Source of the DNA: Gavia stellata
Taxonomy: Eukaryota; Chordata; Aves; Gaviiformes; Gaviidae
DNA: 64,000 nucleotides
Assembly (NCBI RefSeq): GCF_030936135.1
Contig: NC_082596.1
Span: 99,533,383 to 99,597,382 of the forward strand
Reading direction: 5' to 3'
Shown: positions 23,167 through 36,177 of the stretch, piece by piece
Position numbering within the stretch: the first letter of the stretch is position 1
Layout of the letters: each line of letters starts with the position of its first letter
The notes under the pieces: model-generated
The model's input: only the letters and a program-made list of their open reading frames with translations
Told to the model about the DNA's origin: nothing
Database searches by the model: none
Made by a program: the position numbers and the translations under genes

Positions 23167-26100
23167 GTCAGAGTTAAGAACTGTAAGACAATTTTATTGC
23201 TTGCTTCATAACATGATGCTGGCTTGTTAACCTTGTACACCCCAATTCTATTTCACTGCCCAGCAATACATATATTGAAAGGGGAAAAGAGGACCCATTT
23301 CATTGGCTTGCTTTATATGACTGGTACTTTGCTAAGCTAACAGCAGGACCTTTATCTTTGTCTCCATTTCAATGGAAATAAAAACAGATTGCCTTCGTTG
23401 CTTCTTTCCTTAAATAGTGGAGTGTCTCTGACTGCTCTGTAGTAAGTATTGCAATTGAGTTTCAATCAAAAGCCTAAACTTAGGACATCTCTCTCTGCCA
23501 AATTTAACAGAGGCTTATTCATCTATCAATGTGCGAGTTCAGATTGGAGCCCAGGAAGGATTTATGTAGCAATATTCATTGTACAGAGGATAAGATTAAT
23601 CCCAAATTATAAATCTGTTGTGTTTTTCAGAGTAGCAAAATTTTCTGTGGTTTTCTTTTTGTCATTTCATAGTCTAAAGAGACAAGGTTGGGTTCATGTT
23701 GACAAAGGCACGAGTTCTCAGGGCTGAAATGATACTTGTGGGCGCCTAACTACCATTTGTCCCTTTGAAAAATCTTGTACCGAGACTAGGGGACAGGAAG
23801 AGAGATTAATTGATGAATCTATCATTTTTAATTAGCAACATGAGAACAGCACACTGGCTCTGATGGGCTTAAAATAGGTTATCCAGTGACTGATGGTGAT
23901 CTAAGCTTTCTTTTATTTTCAGAGGAAGTTTTTAGAATTTTTTCGTTGTAGGACTAAACCTTATCATTGCCTTCTGCGTGTTGGTGAGGAGCCCAATTCC
24001 CTTCCTTGCTGCTTCCCTCTAAATCCTTGTGTAGCTGTATTTCCTTCCTGATGACTTTTTTGTGGCTGTATGCATCATGCATAGAAGATGGTTTGGGGAA
24101 TATTGTTCAAAGAACATTAAATGGGAGGGAAACATGAGGGAAAAGGACTCAGATGGTACTACGACCATCTCCTACCTCAGGGGACTGATGGAGTAGGAAC
24201 CTGGAAACAAGTGAACAGAGTGCACTGCACCTTTCCAGAGGACTTCATAATATGTTGAGACTTTACACTTAACTAAGTTTGGGATATTCAGATGCCCCCA
24301 AAGATTCATGAGGCTTTGTGACACCTTGAAGAAACACAATAAATTTGCCAATCCTTCGCCTACCTTCCCTCTAAACCATGGTCACTGGGAGACTGATTGT
24401 ATTAGACGCTTTTTGGAGGCGTTCAGCAAAGCTTGTTTCCTAGCCAGGAGCAAGCTATCCGGTCATCCCAAAACAACATTCTGCTTTTTAACTGACAACT
24501 GCATGTGTGAATCCACTTGTAATACAATATAATATTGCATTTCTTCCTTATTTTCTTCCAAAAGAAAGAAAATCCGCAGTGATTGATTGAGCTGGTCTAT
24601 CACGAACTTACAGACAGGGACTCAATACTTTATACTGCACAGAAGAGGTCTTGAATGCCTGTGTTTTATGTCCTTTCCTCCCACACATCTCTAACTTCAG
24701 TTGTCCATGCCCTGTTTAGGAATTCAATCATACTGACATGGTATCAGCTGTCACATCTGTATCCTGCAAAGCAGAAGGTAACAGGAGGATTACTGTAAAA
24801 TCCATATTGGTTTCTAAATCAGGGACATGTATGTCCGCCCTTTCCTTGGAAGTACGTAGAAATGGCGCATTCAGCCACTTTGAACAGAAAATGGAAGGTG
24901 ACATTGGAAGTAGGGGCTGCAAACGTGTACCTTTTACATCATGCTGGTATTCAAAGACATCTAACAATAATGCAAGCATGCTTATTCTTCTTTAATTGAC
25001 CTTCTTTATTCTTTAATGGACTGTCTTTACTCTTTGATCCATGGATATACTCCTGCAGCACTGTAGTGTTGATGCCTTTCCGCAGCAGCTACAGGTTCAG
25101 TGTTAGACTTGCTGCCATGGTCTTCAGAATCTGTCTCTGCCATCTTTGGGATACTTCCAGCTTTTGTTGTTTGAGCGTATGTTTATTGATTTGGAAAAGT
25201 CTTTAATTTGCCACATGGCATTTACTACTTATTTAGAAGAAAAAAACCCCTTCCCTTCCTTCTGCAGGTTTAGTGAGTAGCAGATGTACTTTAGCCAGCA
25301 TAATTTATGATTAGTTAATTTAATCTGCCATAATGATATAAAGTAAGCCTGAAACAAGCTTCTATCAATTTTGCCGTTAGAGGTAACATAATATTTTCAA
25401 ATGTCTACCAAACTGAGTAATTAACCCTAGGGCTACGTGAAGGAGTCTAATAGACATCTCTCTCGCATTCCTTTGCTTTGACAAAATGAAAACAAAACAT
25501 GGGAGCCCAAGGGTTAAAAATAGCAAGTGGGACTTTACAGTAGATGAGACTGGTATTATAAGTGAGGTTCAGAAACACACTTGAGTTGCTGCTCTTTCTT
25601 TTTAGGCTGCCAAAAATTCTGTCCAATGAGGCATCTGATTTGCACTAGAGCTTTGCAGGCAGTGCTGGCACGAAGAGGACAGCTACGTATTAACTATCTA
25701 TCCCTTAGTTCATTGCTTTTCTTCTCTGCTTTGTAGCTTTACAGTAAATGGGTGGGTTTTGTTTAAACAGCAGCTCAGTGCATGAGATCACCATGATTAA
25801 AAGTTTTTGAAAGAGCAGATGCACTTTCCAAAATAATAATTAAAAAAAAAAGGTTTATGGAAGATTTTAGCTCTGGAACTTTAAGCTGCATCGTTACTTA
25901 CTTCATGTTCTGTTTTGTAAATGTAAAAGCTGATAGTTGAGGTTGGCAAGAAATACGTAAGGGGAGATCTGGTAGATTCTTGTAAAGAAAGCATTAAGCA
26001 GATGTCAATGTTCTGTTAACAAACACATTAAAGAATATTAAATTTGGAAAGCAGTAGTGTTTCCTGTGGCCTGCCATGTAGGCCTGCAGATTTCAAAAGC

Positions 26101-27639
26101 CCCACTGACATTTGCTTTTAATAAGGAAAGATAAACTCTATTGAGAGAAAATCATAACTTAGGGACTGTGTTGTGGTAGAAGCTGAGCAGGTATAACCAA
26201 GGCAGGGTATGCAGAATGCCGCAGAAAACCATCTGTCATGAGACAATGCAGGGACACATGCTTATGGGCAGAACTTGATCTTACAGAGCAGAGACACGCG
26301 CAAGGAAAGACCTGACATAATGCTGGCTTTAACATGTTTGATTAAAGGCAAGATGCTTTCAAAACATGAGAGACTGTGCCAAGCATGAAGCAAACACTGG
26401 TGATTGGGGTGAGATTGCACTTGATCGGCCTTTGGCAACATAATCTTGCCAGTCGTTAATTCAAATGCCATGGAAAAGTACCAGCTCTAGGATTTTCAGC
26501 TGTTTCTGAACTGAGACAATAGAAGTAATTACTCAGCTTTATGTGGGTTCTTTCAGCAGAAATTAATAGTGGGGCAATTGTAAGGATCAATACTGCCCCA
26601 GAAGTCAAGAACATCTTTCCTGCTTGGCCATCTTCTTCCTGCAACTTGGTTGGTATTCTTAACTAGATGTAATTTGTTCACAACCTCCGTCTCTCTCTCT
26701 ACAGGATTCAGCCCTCTGTGCTGGGTGTAACACCTTGCAGGACTTGGTCATTACAATTATAATAATCAGTTTTGATCTATGACCTCAATGTGAATTACTC
26801 AAGAGCCTCTGAAAGTAAAGTGCAAGTTTTGCTCTTCTGTACCAGCAGTTGAGTTATAGTAGTAAGAAATGAGCTATTTGTTGCAGGTGGATAGTAATAA
26901 AATGTTGCCTTTCATCAAGAGATTTACCTTTTGGTTAAACCAAAGGTTAATGCCTCTGGGCACTAGACCTGCTATTCTTACAGGGTCAATATCATCACTG
27001 CTTTGACTCCTTGTCAAGTCACAGAGAGATCAATTTATATGATGATGGAATGATCAGTTTTTCTTTGGTTAATGGTGGATAACACATGAGTAAAATTTGG
27101 TACTATGTAAGATGATGACAAATCTACCCTCCAACCAGGAATTTAATTAGTGGGATCAGGCCTTGGTCATACAAAACACCAATGTGCATTTGCTTGCATG
27201 TTCTATCCTGTTAGATAATACTATTGTTTATATCCTGATGGTACCTGCAGACCTCCCCTCGTCAAAGCTATAGCCTACTAAGCATTGTACAATCCTGTGT
27301 GATCATTCGTCATGAATATGATACTTGTGTGAATAGGTGCACCTAAAAGCAATGCAGAATTGAAGGTGACCTTTTCTCAGCCGAAATCTGGTTACTCCTT
27401 TTTGACATTTGCCAAGATTCGAAATGACTGTGATGTTCAAATGAGTAATTTTTTTGTTTTACTGAGAACTGCAGGTCAAGAATATAAAAGCTGGTTATGT
27501 TTCTTTTACACCATGTCTTAAAAGTAGGTGACTTCATTCTAGGTAAGCTACCTATATGCTATACTCATGATTTGAGTGTCAAAACATCTCTACAGTCTGT
27601 TAGTATAATGGTTTCCATTTAATTTATGTGATATAGTAG

Positions 27640-27720
27640 GAATTATGGGTATCTCCATTTTACAGAGGAAGAGCAAGGGCACAGGTAGGCTGAAATCTAT
27701 ACCAGTCAGAAGTGCTTAGC
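27640..27720 (-). mobile_element. Probable MIR fragment
   Basis: The stretch 'tatctccattttacagagga' then 'agagcaagggcacaggtagg' corresponds to the reversed MIR core (tatccccattttacagatgaggaaactgaggcacagagagg). The tRNA-like end is not recognisable. Confidence 0.5.
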
Positions 27721-28890
27721 ACCTAATTTCCTTTTGAAATCTGTCATTAGGCCAAGCTTATCGAATTCGTTATAGTCCTGCCAGGTAGACTGCTCCTGGA
27801 CTGGTGAAAAAGCAGTTCACCCAAACCTATGTTTGAGGGGAAAAAACACAAGGTGAACTTCTCAAAGCCAGGGGTATTGGGCTTCTGGCCCTTGGACTTC
27901 TGATGTCCTGCCTAGCGAGTGTCCATGGTTCTCAGACGTGCATCAGCACCTACTCAGCAGACCTAAAGCCTGGCTGAGATGCCAGAATGTGTAGCTAGGG
28001 GACTTCTCTACCCTGTAGGCTGGCAACCTGAGATCTCTAAGTATCTTTGTTCTATCAGGCTTGCTCCTGCTTCCTCAGTGGGAAGCCTGGGAACCCTCCC
28101 AGTTTCTAAGGTTCCTCCTCATTTCTTCTGGACACTCAGATATACACACTTTATTTTTTTAGAGGTGGGAGGAATGGAAGGTGGAACATGGAAATAAATG
28201 TCAACATAAGCAGAACTGTGGAAAAGGTGTTTTATAAGTTTATAAAGGGCCTGTCACTGTGCTGTCACAATACTCTGAATGTTGATATAGCTGCTCTTTT
28301 TAATTGTAATTGTCTTTTAATTGCTTTGTTCAGGAGTTATGTGGATTTTAAGTGAAGTAAATATTTAGGTGGAAGTAATGAAAATCTTCCGTATTTCTTA
28401 TATTTTTCACTAAAAAGGAGCTCACTTAGTTTTTACTGTGTTCTTTCATTCTTTAAGATCAGAAGGGCAATTAAACTACTAAAGCAATTCTTGATATTCT
28501 ATTGAGCTGGAGCAATGAATTCTACAGCTACTGTAAATGATGATACTGCATTTGCTGCTGCTTAAGGTAATCTGACTGGTCAGCTCTCTGGCTCATTATC
28601 CTAATATAAACTCCAGTAAGGAAGTCTATTTCTATGGTTCAATAAACAGAGGCAATTGGAAAGATTCTTCAAAGAGAATCAGTGATTGCCAAGTCCTGTT
28701 GAAGTTTAAGTGACTTCATCAAGTACTGGCCACCTGTTAAAAGAAGCAGAACTCAGATGGGGATTGTAAGCAAAGAGTGAGCATTACTGATGTAAGGAGG
28801 CACAAACCTGCAAAAATAAATACAATGAAAACAAATGTTTAGTTGCTCATGTATTCTCCAGAATCACTTTTTTTTTCCAAGGGAATTTTT

Positions 28891-28924
28891 ATTTGTATTT
28901 TTAATACAAATTACAAATACAAAT
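28891..28924. repeat. Nested inverted repeats
   Basis: ATTTGTATTT at 28891-28900 pairs exactly with AAATACAAAT at 28915-28924, and the inner part of the left arm also pairs with AATACAAA at 28903-28910. Two alternative hairpins share one arm because AATACAAAT is duplicated. Confidence 0.8.
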
Positions 28925-29145
28925 TTGGAGCCAAACTGCAGTCACAGGTGTAGCTAAGTCTACTGTTGGTTAGCTTTTATGATAGGAGTTTCCTTAGCAA
29001 CATTAACGGATTACACAGGTTTTGTAAGCGACGGATAAATGAATTGGTCTGAATGTTGTAACTTTTTTGCTTCTGCAGTCTTTACAGTAGAGCTGAATTT
29101 GTTGAGTGGAACCTATGCTGGATGGTACTTTTGACCTCTATTTCA

Positions 29146-29226
29146 TAGAACAGATTAATTCAGGTGGGGAAGGACTGGACCTCTGGATGATGTCTAGTCC
29201 AACCTCCTGCTCAAAGCAGGGCTAAC
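29146..29226 (-). mobile_element. CR1 LINE 3' end, reversed
   Basis: The segment 'catagaacagattaattcag' then 'gaaggactggacctctggat' and 'gatgtctagtccaacctcct', ending 'gctcaaagcagggctaac', is the reverse complement of an avian CR1 3' end. Confidence 0.85.
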
Positions 29227-32037
29227 TTTGAGGTATATTGGGCTTTTCATGTGTAATCTGAGTTTTTAAGGGCCTTGGAGTTGTTCACACCAGCTTGTTA
29301 GTGTGAAACATAACCAGGTCATCTATAAGTTGAGAGATGTAGAAATACTGGGAAAAACAATCCGGTTGCATTACATGCATGCTTGCTTGCTTAGTACAAA
29401 GGTGGGAAATCGTCACTGTTGCTCAACCTCCTGGCAATCTGTTAGCACAGTTGGTTTCTCTCGCTACTATGCTAGACCCTCAGACAAGACGCAGCTTTCA
29501 GGACTAGGTGGTTACAATGAGAACGTATACTAAAGTGCATACGTTCGCTCAAAGATGTGTCAGCATAGTATGATGTTATAATACAATTGCTCATGTCAGT
29601 ATTCAAATCAGAGAAGGAGGGCTTACATATCAGCTGAAAATGTGAAACGATTTCCACCTATAAGTTTCAGCAGAGAGATGGAGAAGGATGTAGTCTTGCA
29701 GGAGGAGATCTGTTCTCTACAGAGAAAAATCATTAGGCACAGCAACTTGTCATTTCCACTGTTGTATTTACGACAATCATAGAGTAAACTGTACTTAAAA
29801 CGTTGTTTCCCTCTCTGTAGTTTTCATATACTAATTGTAAGTGAATGTCTCTTTTAATTATAAAGTGTTCAAGTGCATGTCTGCACACTTGAAACAGAAG
29901 ATTATGTGAAAGCCACTACAAATAGAAGTTACTGGATAAAGCCAAAGCCTGTGCTTTTAGATTACAATTATGGAGACAAATTTGTGAAGCAATCCTTTAT
30001 TGACAGTCAGCAAAAAAGAACGGGGACTCAAAGATGGGGATAGACTGTAATCTCAGACCTAAACAATCAGTTTTTATAGGACTGTAGCAAGCAAATTAGT
30101 TATTATGACTCAGTTTTCCCTATCAACAGAACAGACCTAAAATTAGATACCTGCTTTAGGGAAGAGTAAGAGGATTAAAAGAGTAAAGTTTCATGAGGAA
30201 CTTTGAAAAGGCTACAGAAATAATAAAAACATTCTGTGCCGAAATTAACAAACATTTTTAAATTGAGGAAGAATGGGGAAAAAACCACAAAAAAAGTCTC
30301 AGTATTTCAGATCGGTATTTCCTTTCAGTTTCTCTTCAGTTGTTTGTGCCATGATTTGCTGTCAGTATCCAGAAAGTAGAAAAGACTGTAAAACCCTGAA
30401 TTTCATTACACAGCTTATGAACATTTTGTCTTTTTAATTTTTAATGTAAACGATTAATTTTAGATCTATAGATTGGCATCGTTCACTTGGTTTCCACTGG
30501 CATTGCTCATGCTACACGAGTTTATACTGGAGGGAATGTGTTCCCTAATAAATGTGTGGGTAACATCTTCCATTATATCTTGTTATTTAGGCTTAAATTA
30601 CCTGAAGCTTCTTAGTAGCTCGTGATTTCTGGGCTAATCTGGAGACATCTGAGCTTTGACAGGCTAGCACATTCCTGCTTAAAGGCTCTTCATCAATGGC
30701 AAATGCCATTTCAGCGTTGCGTATTTTCAGTGCTCGGCTATGGTTGTCAGACACTCTGATAAATGGCCTTGCATACAATTACAACAGCCTGTAGATTCTG
30801 ATGAGGACATCGGAGTTTTATGACCTTGAAGCTACATCTTCTCAACTGTGAAATAAGAAACATTGGAAGGAGTACCTGGTAGTTCTGAAGAAACTACAGG
30901 TGGTCTTTCTGTGAACGGCAAGACAGAAACGAGAAGGGGGAGTCCTCTGTTTTGAGGCTGGAGAGGCAAAATCTTTGTTTTGCAGACGCTGGGTAGCTCT
31001 GCTACAGACACCCCTTCAGAGTTTCCTTAGGGCATCTTAAGAAAAGTGATTAAAGTTCTTTAATTTGTTAGTACTACCATCTTGGATCAAAATCCTGAAG
31101 GAAAACAGCTCTGAGTTTTTGGGGAAGTTCAGGTCCTCGTTTATCACACCTACTTTACAGCCAGGTCTAGTTTCCATAACTTTTCAAAATTAATGTCTTT
31201 AATATATATGCCTTATAAAAGTGTCTACCTTGGTAGCAGGATACTGCCTTCCCGGGTTGGTTGGTAGCTCAGTCTTCACTGCATCGTAGAGATAATGCAA
31301 TGCTTTACAAATTTATCAAAATGATCAGCCTATAATGCCGTCACTAAGTGTATCTGTATTACTCAGTGTAATAAGGCTGTAGCATGACTAAAGTAAATCT
31401 CACTTTGTGTTCTGCAGTATCAATTTTAAGAGAGAATATGAGTTCTTTTTTTTTCCTAGCTGCTACAAATGGCTCAATTGTCGAAGTTTTTCCTTTTATG
31501 CTCATGAACAGTAAATTGGTTTAATTTTCTACTTGGAAGGAAAAGTCGCGGGGGGGGGTTGCTTTGTTGCTTTTTCTCTTTCCCTTTTAAAAACATGTCT
31601 GAGAGTTTGTGGCACATTTTGGGCAGAGCACACCGTGAATAATACTACCATGTGTCCAGGATTTTGACACAACTTTGCCTCCTGGTTTGCAGCCATCTCT
31701 GAGACAAGGTCGCCCAAATTCCAGAACGCGAAGGGCAGTGCAATTTTCAGAACAGGCATTATGGAGCTACCAGACTCTACTTTGAATGAAGGGCACTCAT
31801 CCCACTTACCTCTCGATGCCTCATTTCCCTGTCATCTCTCTGTAGTTAACATGGAGAGGGTAAGCCTCTCAAAATCTCACTTTGCCTGAAAGGAATGTTA
31901 ACTTTTCTTGCAATGTTTTATTTTTTTCTTCATCTCAAATGGTTCTTTATGTTAAAAATCACTGGGAGTGAATCTCTACGCAGCAGCCAGAGTGTGAAGG
32001 AGGTGGACTAGCTGACACCGGTGGGACTGGAGACATG

Positions 32038-32138
32038 GTTTGGTTTCTAGTCCTGCTGACACTTTGCTCGGTGAGCTCAGGCAGGTCACTTCTCACTGGC
32101 ATCTCACTTTTGCCATCTGTAAAAATGAGGTGGACAGG
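32038..32138 (+). mobile_element. MIR SINE fragment
   Basis: The order 'tggtttctagtcctgctgac', 'ctcaggcaggtcacttctca', 'ctcacttttgccatctgtaa', 'aaatgaggtgg' follows the forward MIR core (ggttctagtcctggctctgccac ... gggcaagtcacttaacctctctgagcctcagtttcctcatctgtaaaatgggg). MIR-type elements are old and occur throughout amniotes. Confidence 0.65.
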
Positions 32139-34055
32139 ATTTCCATCGCTAGAGAAAGTTTTGGGATGCAGAGAATGAAAATTCTAGGGTAAAAGCTTTT
32201 ATTTAGGCATTTGTTTATGGCTGGAAAGACAGCACTACCTGCACTGTGATGTACCAATGTGGTTTCTCAAGGAGTGGAACAAAGGGAAGCACCAGGATCC
32301 TCTGCATGTGGGATCCCTGTGGGCAGTGGGAGGCTGCTGGAGCCCCCACCGGTGGGGTCTTCACACTGCTTCTGCTGTGCCCTGACCTGGTGAGAAGGGC
32401 TTGTTGGGAAGGTGGGATCCCCACAGCACTCCTCTCAGGGAGTACAGTTTCATCAGGGCCAGGGCTCAACGGGCTGTTTTAAATCGCAATGGGGCGACTA
32501 CCTCACCAGAAGGTTGTAATACCAGTGCTAGGGCTGACCAAAAGGGGAAAGTAAATATTTTCCCTAAATGCTCCATTTTTACTAAATGATAAAAAAACAA
32601 TCCTGTTTTGCTTCAAAGTTTTGCTGAATTTTATGGGCTTTCTCCTAAGAGGAAAGGATGTGTTTGGGCAGGGTTTTGTTTAATTTTTTCCAAATTGAAA
32701 ATTGCTATAGGAATCAAGCCCTACTGTTTGTGAAGTAGTTTCACAGTGAAAATAGCCAGTCAGCACTGATTAATAGTATTGAGTCAGGTTCTTGTTTTTG
32801 CCTGCGGTAGAAACAATGCTTACCATCGTGTGTCTCTAGGCTGAGCCCAGACTGAAAGACCTTTTTCAAATACTGGTCTTGATCATGCTCTCTGAAATCA
32901 GTAGATGGGCCATTTGTGTAATTAGACCCCAAGACAGCCGATGAAGAAACTGAGAGAGACGTGTGAAGCAGTTGGTTCACAGCTAAGGCAGCACCCCGTA
33001 TCAGGATGGGGAATAGGACAGACTGCTGCTGTGATAGAGCCCTTCTGCCTTAAAACAATGCCCTGCTTTCTCCAGTACATCCCAGGAGAGCTCTGAAGGA
33101 TATCCAGTGGTTCCCACATTTTAGTCACTTTTTTTTCTGAAGGACTCAACGTCTGTATCGACTTGAAGCTAAACCCCATTTCATGCCTTCTTGTTGGGAA
33201 CGCCCGTTGTCAACAATGGGTCATTCTTACAGTCTAGACAATGCTGGTGTCATGATGAGAAACAAGTGCTTAGCTATATGTGTGATGGTATATACCATTG
33301 AGTAAAAGCACTTGGGTTTATTCCAGTAAATCTATGATTCAAGGGATATTGCAGCAATGAGTATTCCACATTTAAAAAAAAATTATATGGGCTGCTCTGT
33401 TTTTGAAAACTTATACATTTTTTCCTCTGTTAAATTGCTTCCTGGTGATGGAAATGTCTGAGATATTTTTTTTTTTTTCCTACTACATCTACTTTCCTTT
33501 AGCTTGCACACCCCTGAGGTAATTAGTGTAGGTTAAAATTTACATAACTGACTTTGGGGTTTTGCAAATAGGAAAGATGGAAATTTATTCAAGGTGGTGA
33601 ATAATTCATTTTAAAGCAAGTTTCCTGGTTTTTTTTTTTAATCATGTAGAAGATGTATTACAGACTCATAGAGGTTTTCTGAATAGGACCCTAAGCATTG
33701 AATTTTTGATATATTTTATTTCTTAGTGTAGGTAAAGAAATATTAACCATGACTCATTGCACTTTTCCTGTTCAATAAGATTTGAATAAACTTAACAAAT
33801 TTATTAGGTAGATGATAGAGCTTTTAAAAAATTATCATGACACACTGTGACAAATATTTTATTAGGATCCAGAAGAAATAGTTTTAAATCATATTCCCAT
33901 CACCACTTCAGAGGAAGAGAGATGGAAAACAGTGCAGTTCATACAGAGAACCCCGATTCATATTTTCTTTTGAATATTCATTATTTAATTAAGATGAGGA
34001 AGATAAACAAAGGGATTGGATAGCTATGGGAGTCTGGTAATATAATCAACTTCCT

Positions 34056-34070
34056 AAAAAAAAAAAAAAA
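34056..34070 (+). repeat. Poly(A) tract
   Basis: Run of 15 A in intron, with no retrocopy visible beside it. Confidence 0.9.
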
Positions 34071-35806
34071 TTCTCTACTTCTGGCTCAGCGTAAGCCTGG
34101 ACTGGTAATGTCTGAATGTTGTGATATTATGGCTACTTGAGATTTTACATAAAGTGAGCTTTCTATTTCACATTATTTCTTAATCTAAGTGCCCACCTCA
34201 GAAAAATTGCTATCCCAGGCATCACCAAGAGTTGGATCCAGGAGACAAATTATGAACCAAGCCTCTCTCCTGCCTTCTGAACTTTCGCTTTAACTGCTTC
34301 AGCCCAACTTTAAACCCTTTCCCACCTCCCACCAAACTCTGGAAATGTCTGATGTCTTTTTTGTCAGTAGTTTTTGTCATTAGACTTTTTGAGGAACTTC
34401 GAGCTCTGTTGCTGGGCACCCTCCCAGACCATGGGAGACTGGCTCCTGCGCCTCACAGGGGTGATGAATGTTGCTGCTTGGTCCTGGCTGCTGCTGGGAC
34501 AGGTCCCCTACACCTGCCGAGAGCACGTCCCCGCGGGGCAGGGGAAGCGGTGGTGATTCACTGGGCTGGGGAAAGAAAATCAGTGCCAGCGTTTGTGGGA
34601 GCAGGAGAGAAATGAGTCCCGGTCTGTGCTCCAGGGACTCCTAGTGAACTTCAGCCCAAAGCTGTCCAGGAGCAGGAGGGTTGGATCCTATCAACCGAGG
34701 AGCAGTGGTGGAGGAGCCTTGCCCATGACACAGCTGCCACGTGGAGATCTGGATGGTCTTGCTTTGAGCTAGTTCGGTCACATCATCTTTGTAATCGTGT
34801 ATGTGTGATGCTTGACCAGGGCCTGGAGGATTTACTGCATCATCTGAGGCTCCCTGCTGGGACTACCAACAAATCGTACTGTATTTTAAGGCAACCATGT
34901 TGTCTCTGTTTAAACCCTGTAAAATTAAAGCAAGTTATGTTAAAAGCTACTCATGCAGGCTTTTGTAATATGTTTTTGTAGTCTGTTTTTATACTCTGAT
35001 AATTTTCATTTTGGAAATAAGCAGGATGTTTTGCAAATAATTTTCCCAATGTCTTAGTCTTCAACAGAGATTCCTAAGCTTCCTTGAAAACAGCCAAATA
35101 TTTGCGAAAAAATTTAGAGATTTGGAAGAAAGGAGAGACTTTAACAGCCTCTGATATGGATATATCTGATATGGAGCCTCTGATGGGGAATTTTTCTCCT
35201 TTGGCTATTACATTGTTTCCCTACCAAAATGTTTTTTGGCTTTGAGGCTTGATGAGAGTGGAAGGGGAACATAATTTTACACTGTTTAGATGACAGTATA
35301 TGGGTATACAGTAGGAAGCTTCCCTGTATATTGGTAGTGTTGCATGTATGTTTTATGATGATCTCGGGGACACCAGTCGGAAGCACGAGATATGCCCTTG
35401 AATATTCAGCGAGATCTCTGAACAGTGTAGGTCAGCGAGAAGAATTTTGTTTTCCTGAGTCTGCAACCTTCAGCAGGGTTATTGTTTCCAGGTTTTGCAC
35501 AGAGAACACAGTCCAAAAAGATGTGGGTGCTGGCTTCTTGATGGACTGACTTATTCAGCTAGCTGTGCAAGAGTAAAATAACTTGAGACCCTCCCGCTTT
35601 ATGATGGAGAGCTGCAGAACCGCGGGGGGAGAGGACTGCTCATGGGAGTTAGCCTCCTATGTGTTGCAACATCCAAAAATGCCAGTCCCTCTAACCAAAC
35701 GTTTAAAAACAGCTGTGGTGATACAAGGCGTCGAGATCTGGAGCAGATTTAAAGCTGGGAAGTTGTGGGCTCTCTGGTAGTCTATGACTGTTTTGCATGC
35801 TATGTT

Positions 35807-35865
35807 TTGTTGTGTGTGTATAAACATACTTATATATGCCTATACATATGTATGCATATATATGA
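35807..35865 (+). repeat. Imperfect TG/TA dinucleotide tract
   Basis: A TGTGTGTGTATA stretch grading into TATATATG and TATGTATG units, with interruptions; an aged microsatellite. Confidence 0.8.
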
Positions 35866-36157
35866 CTGTGTTAGGTATAGTAAAAATAAGGACTGTAGGG
35901 CACCACCATGTGCAAATATACGTTGTAACAATCAAGCTTTTAAAACAAGATTAGAGCTCAGTTTTCCTCGGAAACAATAGAGTAAACATGGAAAAAAGCT
36001 ATGGAAAAAATAATGGTGGCTGAAATTCCTAATTGCTTCTGAAAACCTTCGACCAGAAGACCTAGGACAAAGCTGTGGAAAATTGCACATTTATGACTTT
36101 TATTTTGATCTTTCTGTACATTGGGAAACAAAATGTAGGTGTTTTTCTTTTTTGTCC

Positions 36158-36177
36158 TTTTTTTTTTTTTTTTTTTT
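36158..36177 (+). repeat. Poly(T) tract (20 T)
   Basis: Uninterrupted run of T, preceded by further T-rich sequence. Confidence 0.95.

Noticed and set aside
34352..34615. GC-rich block with overlapping frames of 87 and 60 codons
   Set aside because: No acceptor/donor pair with matching phase and no recognisable protein; CpG content is only modestly raised.
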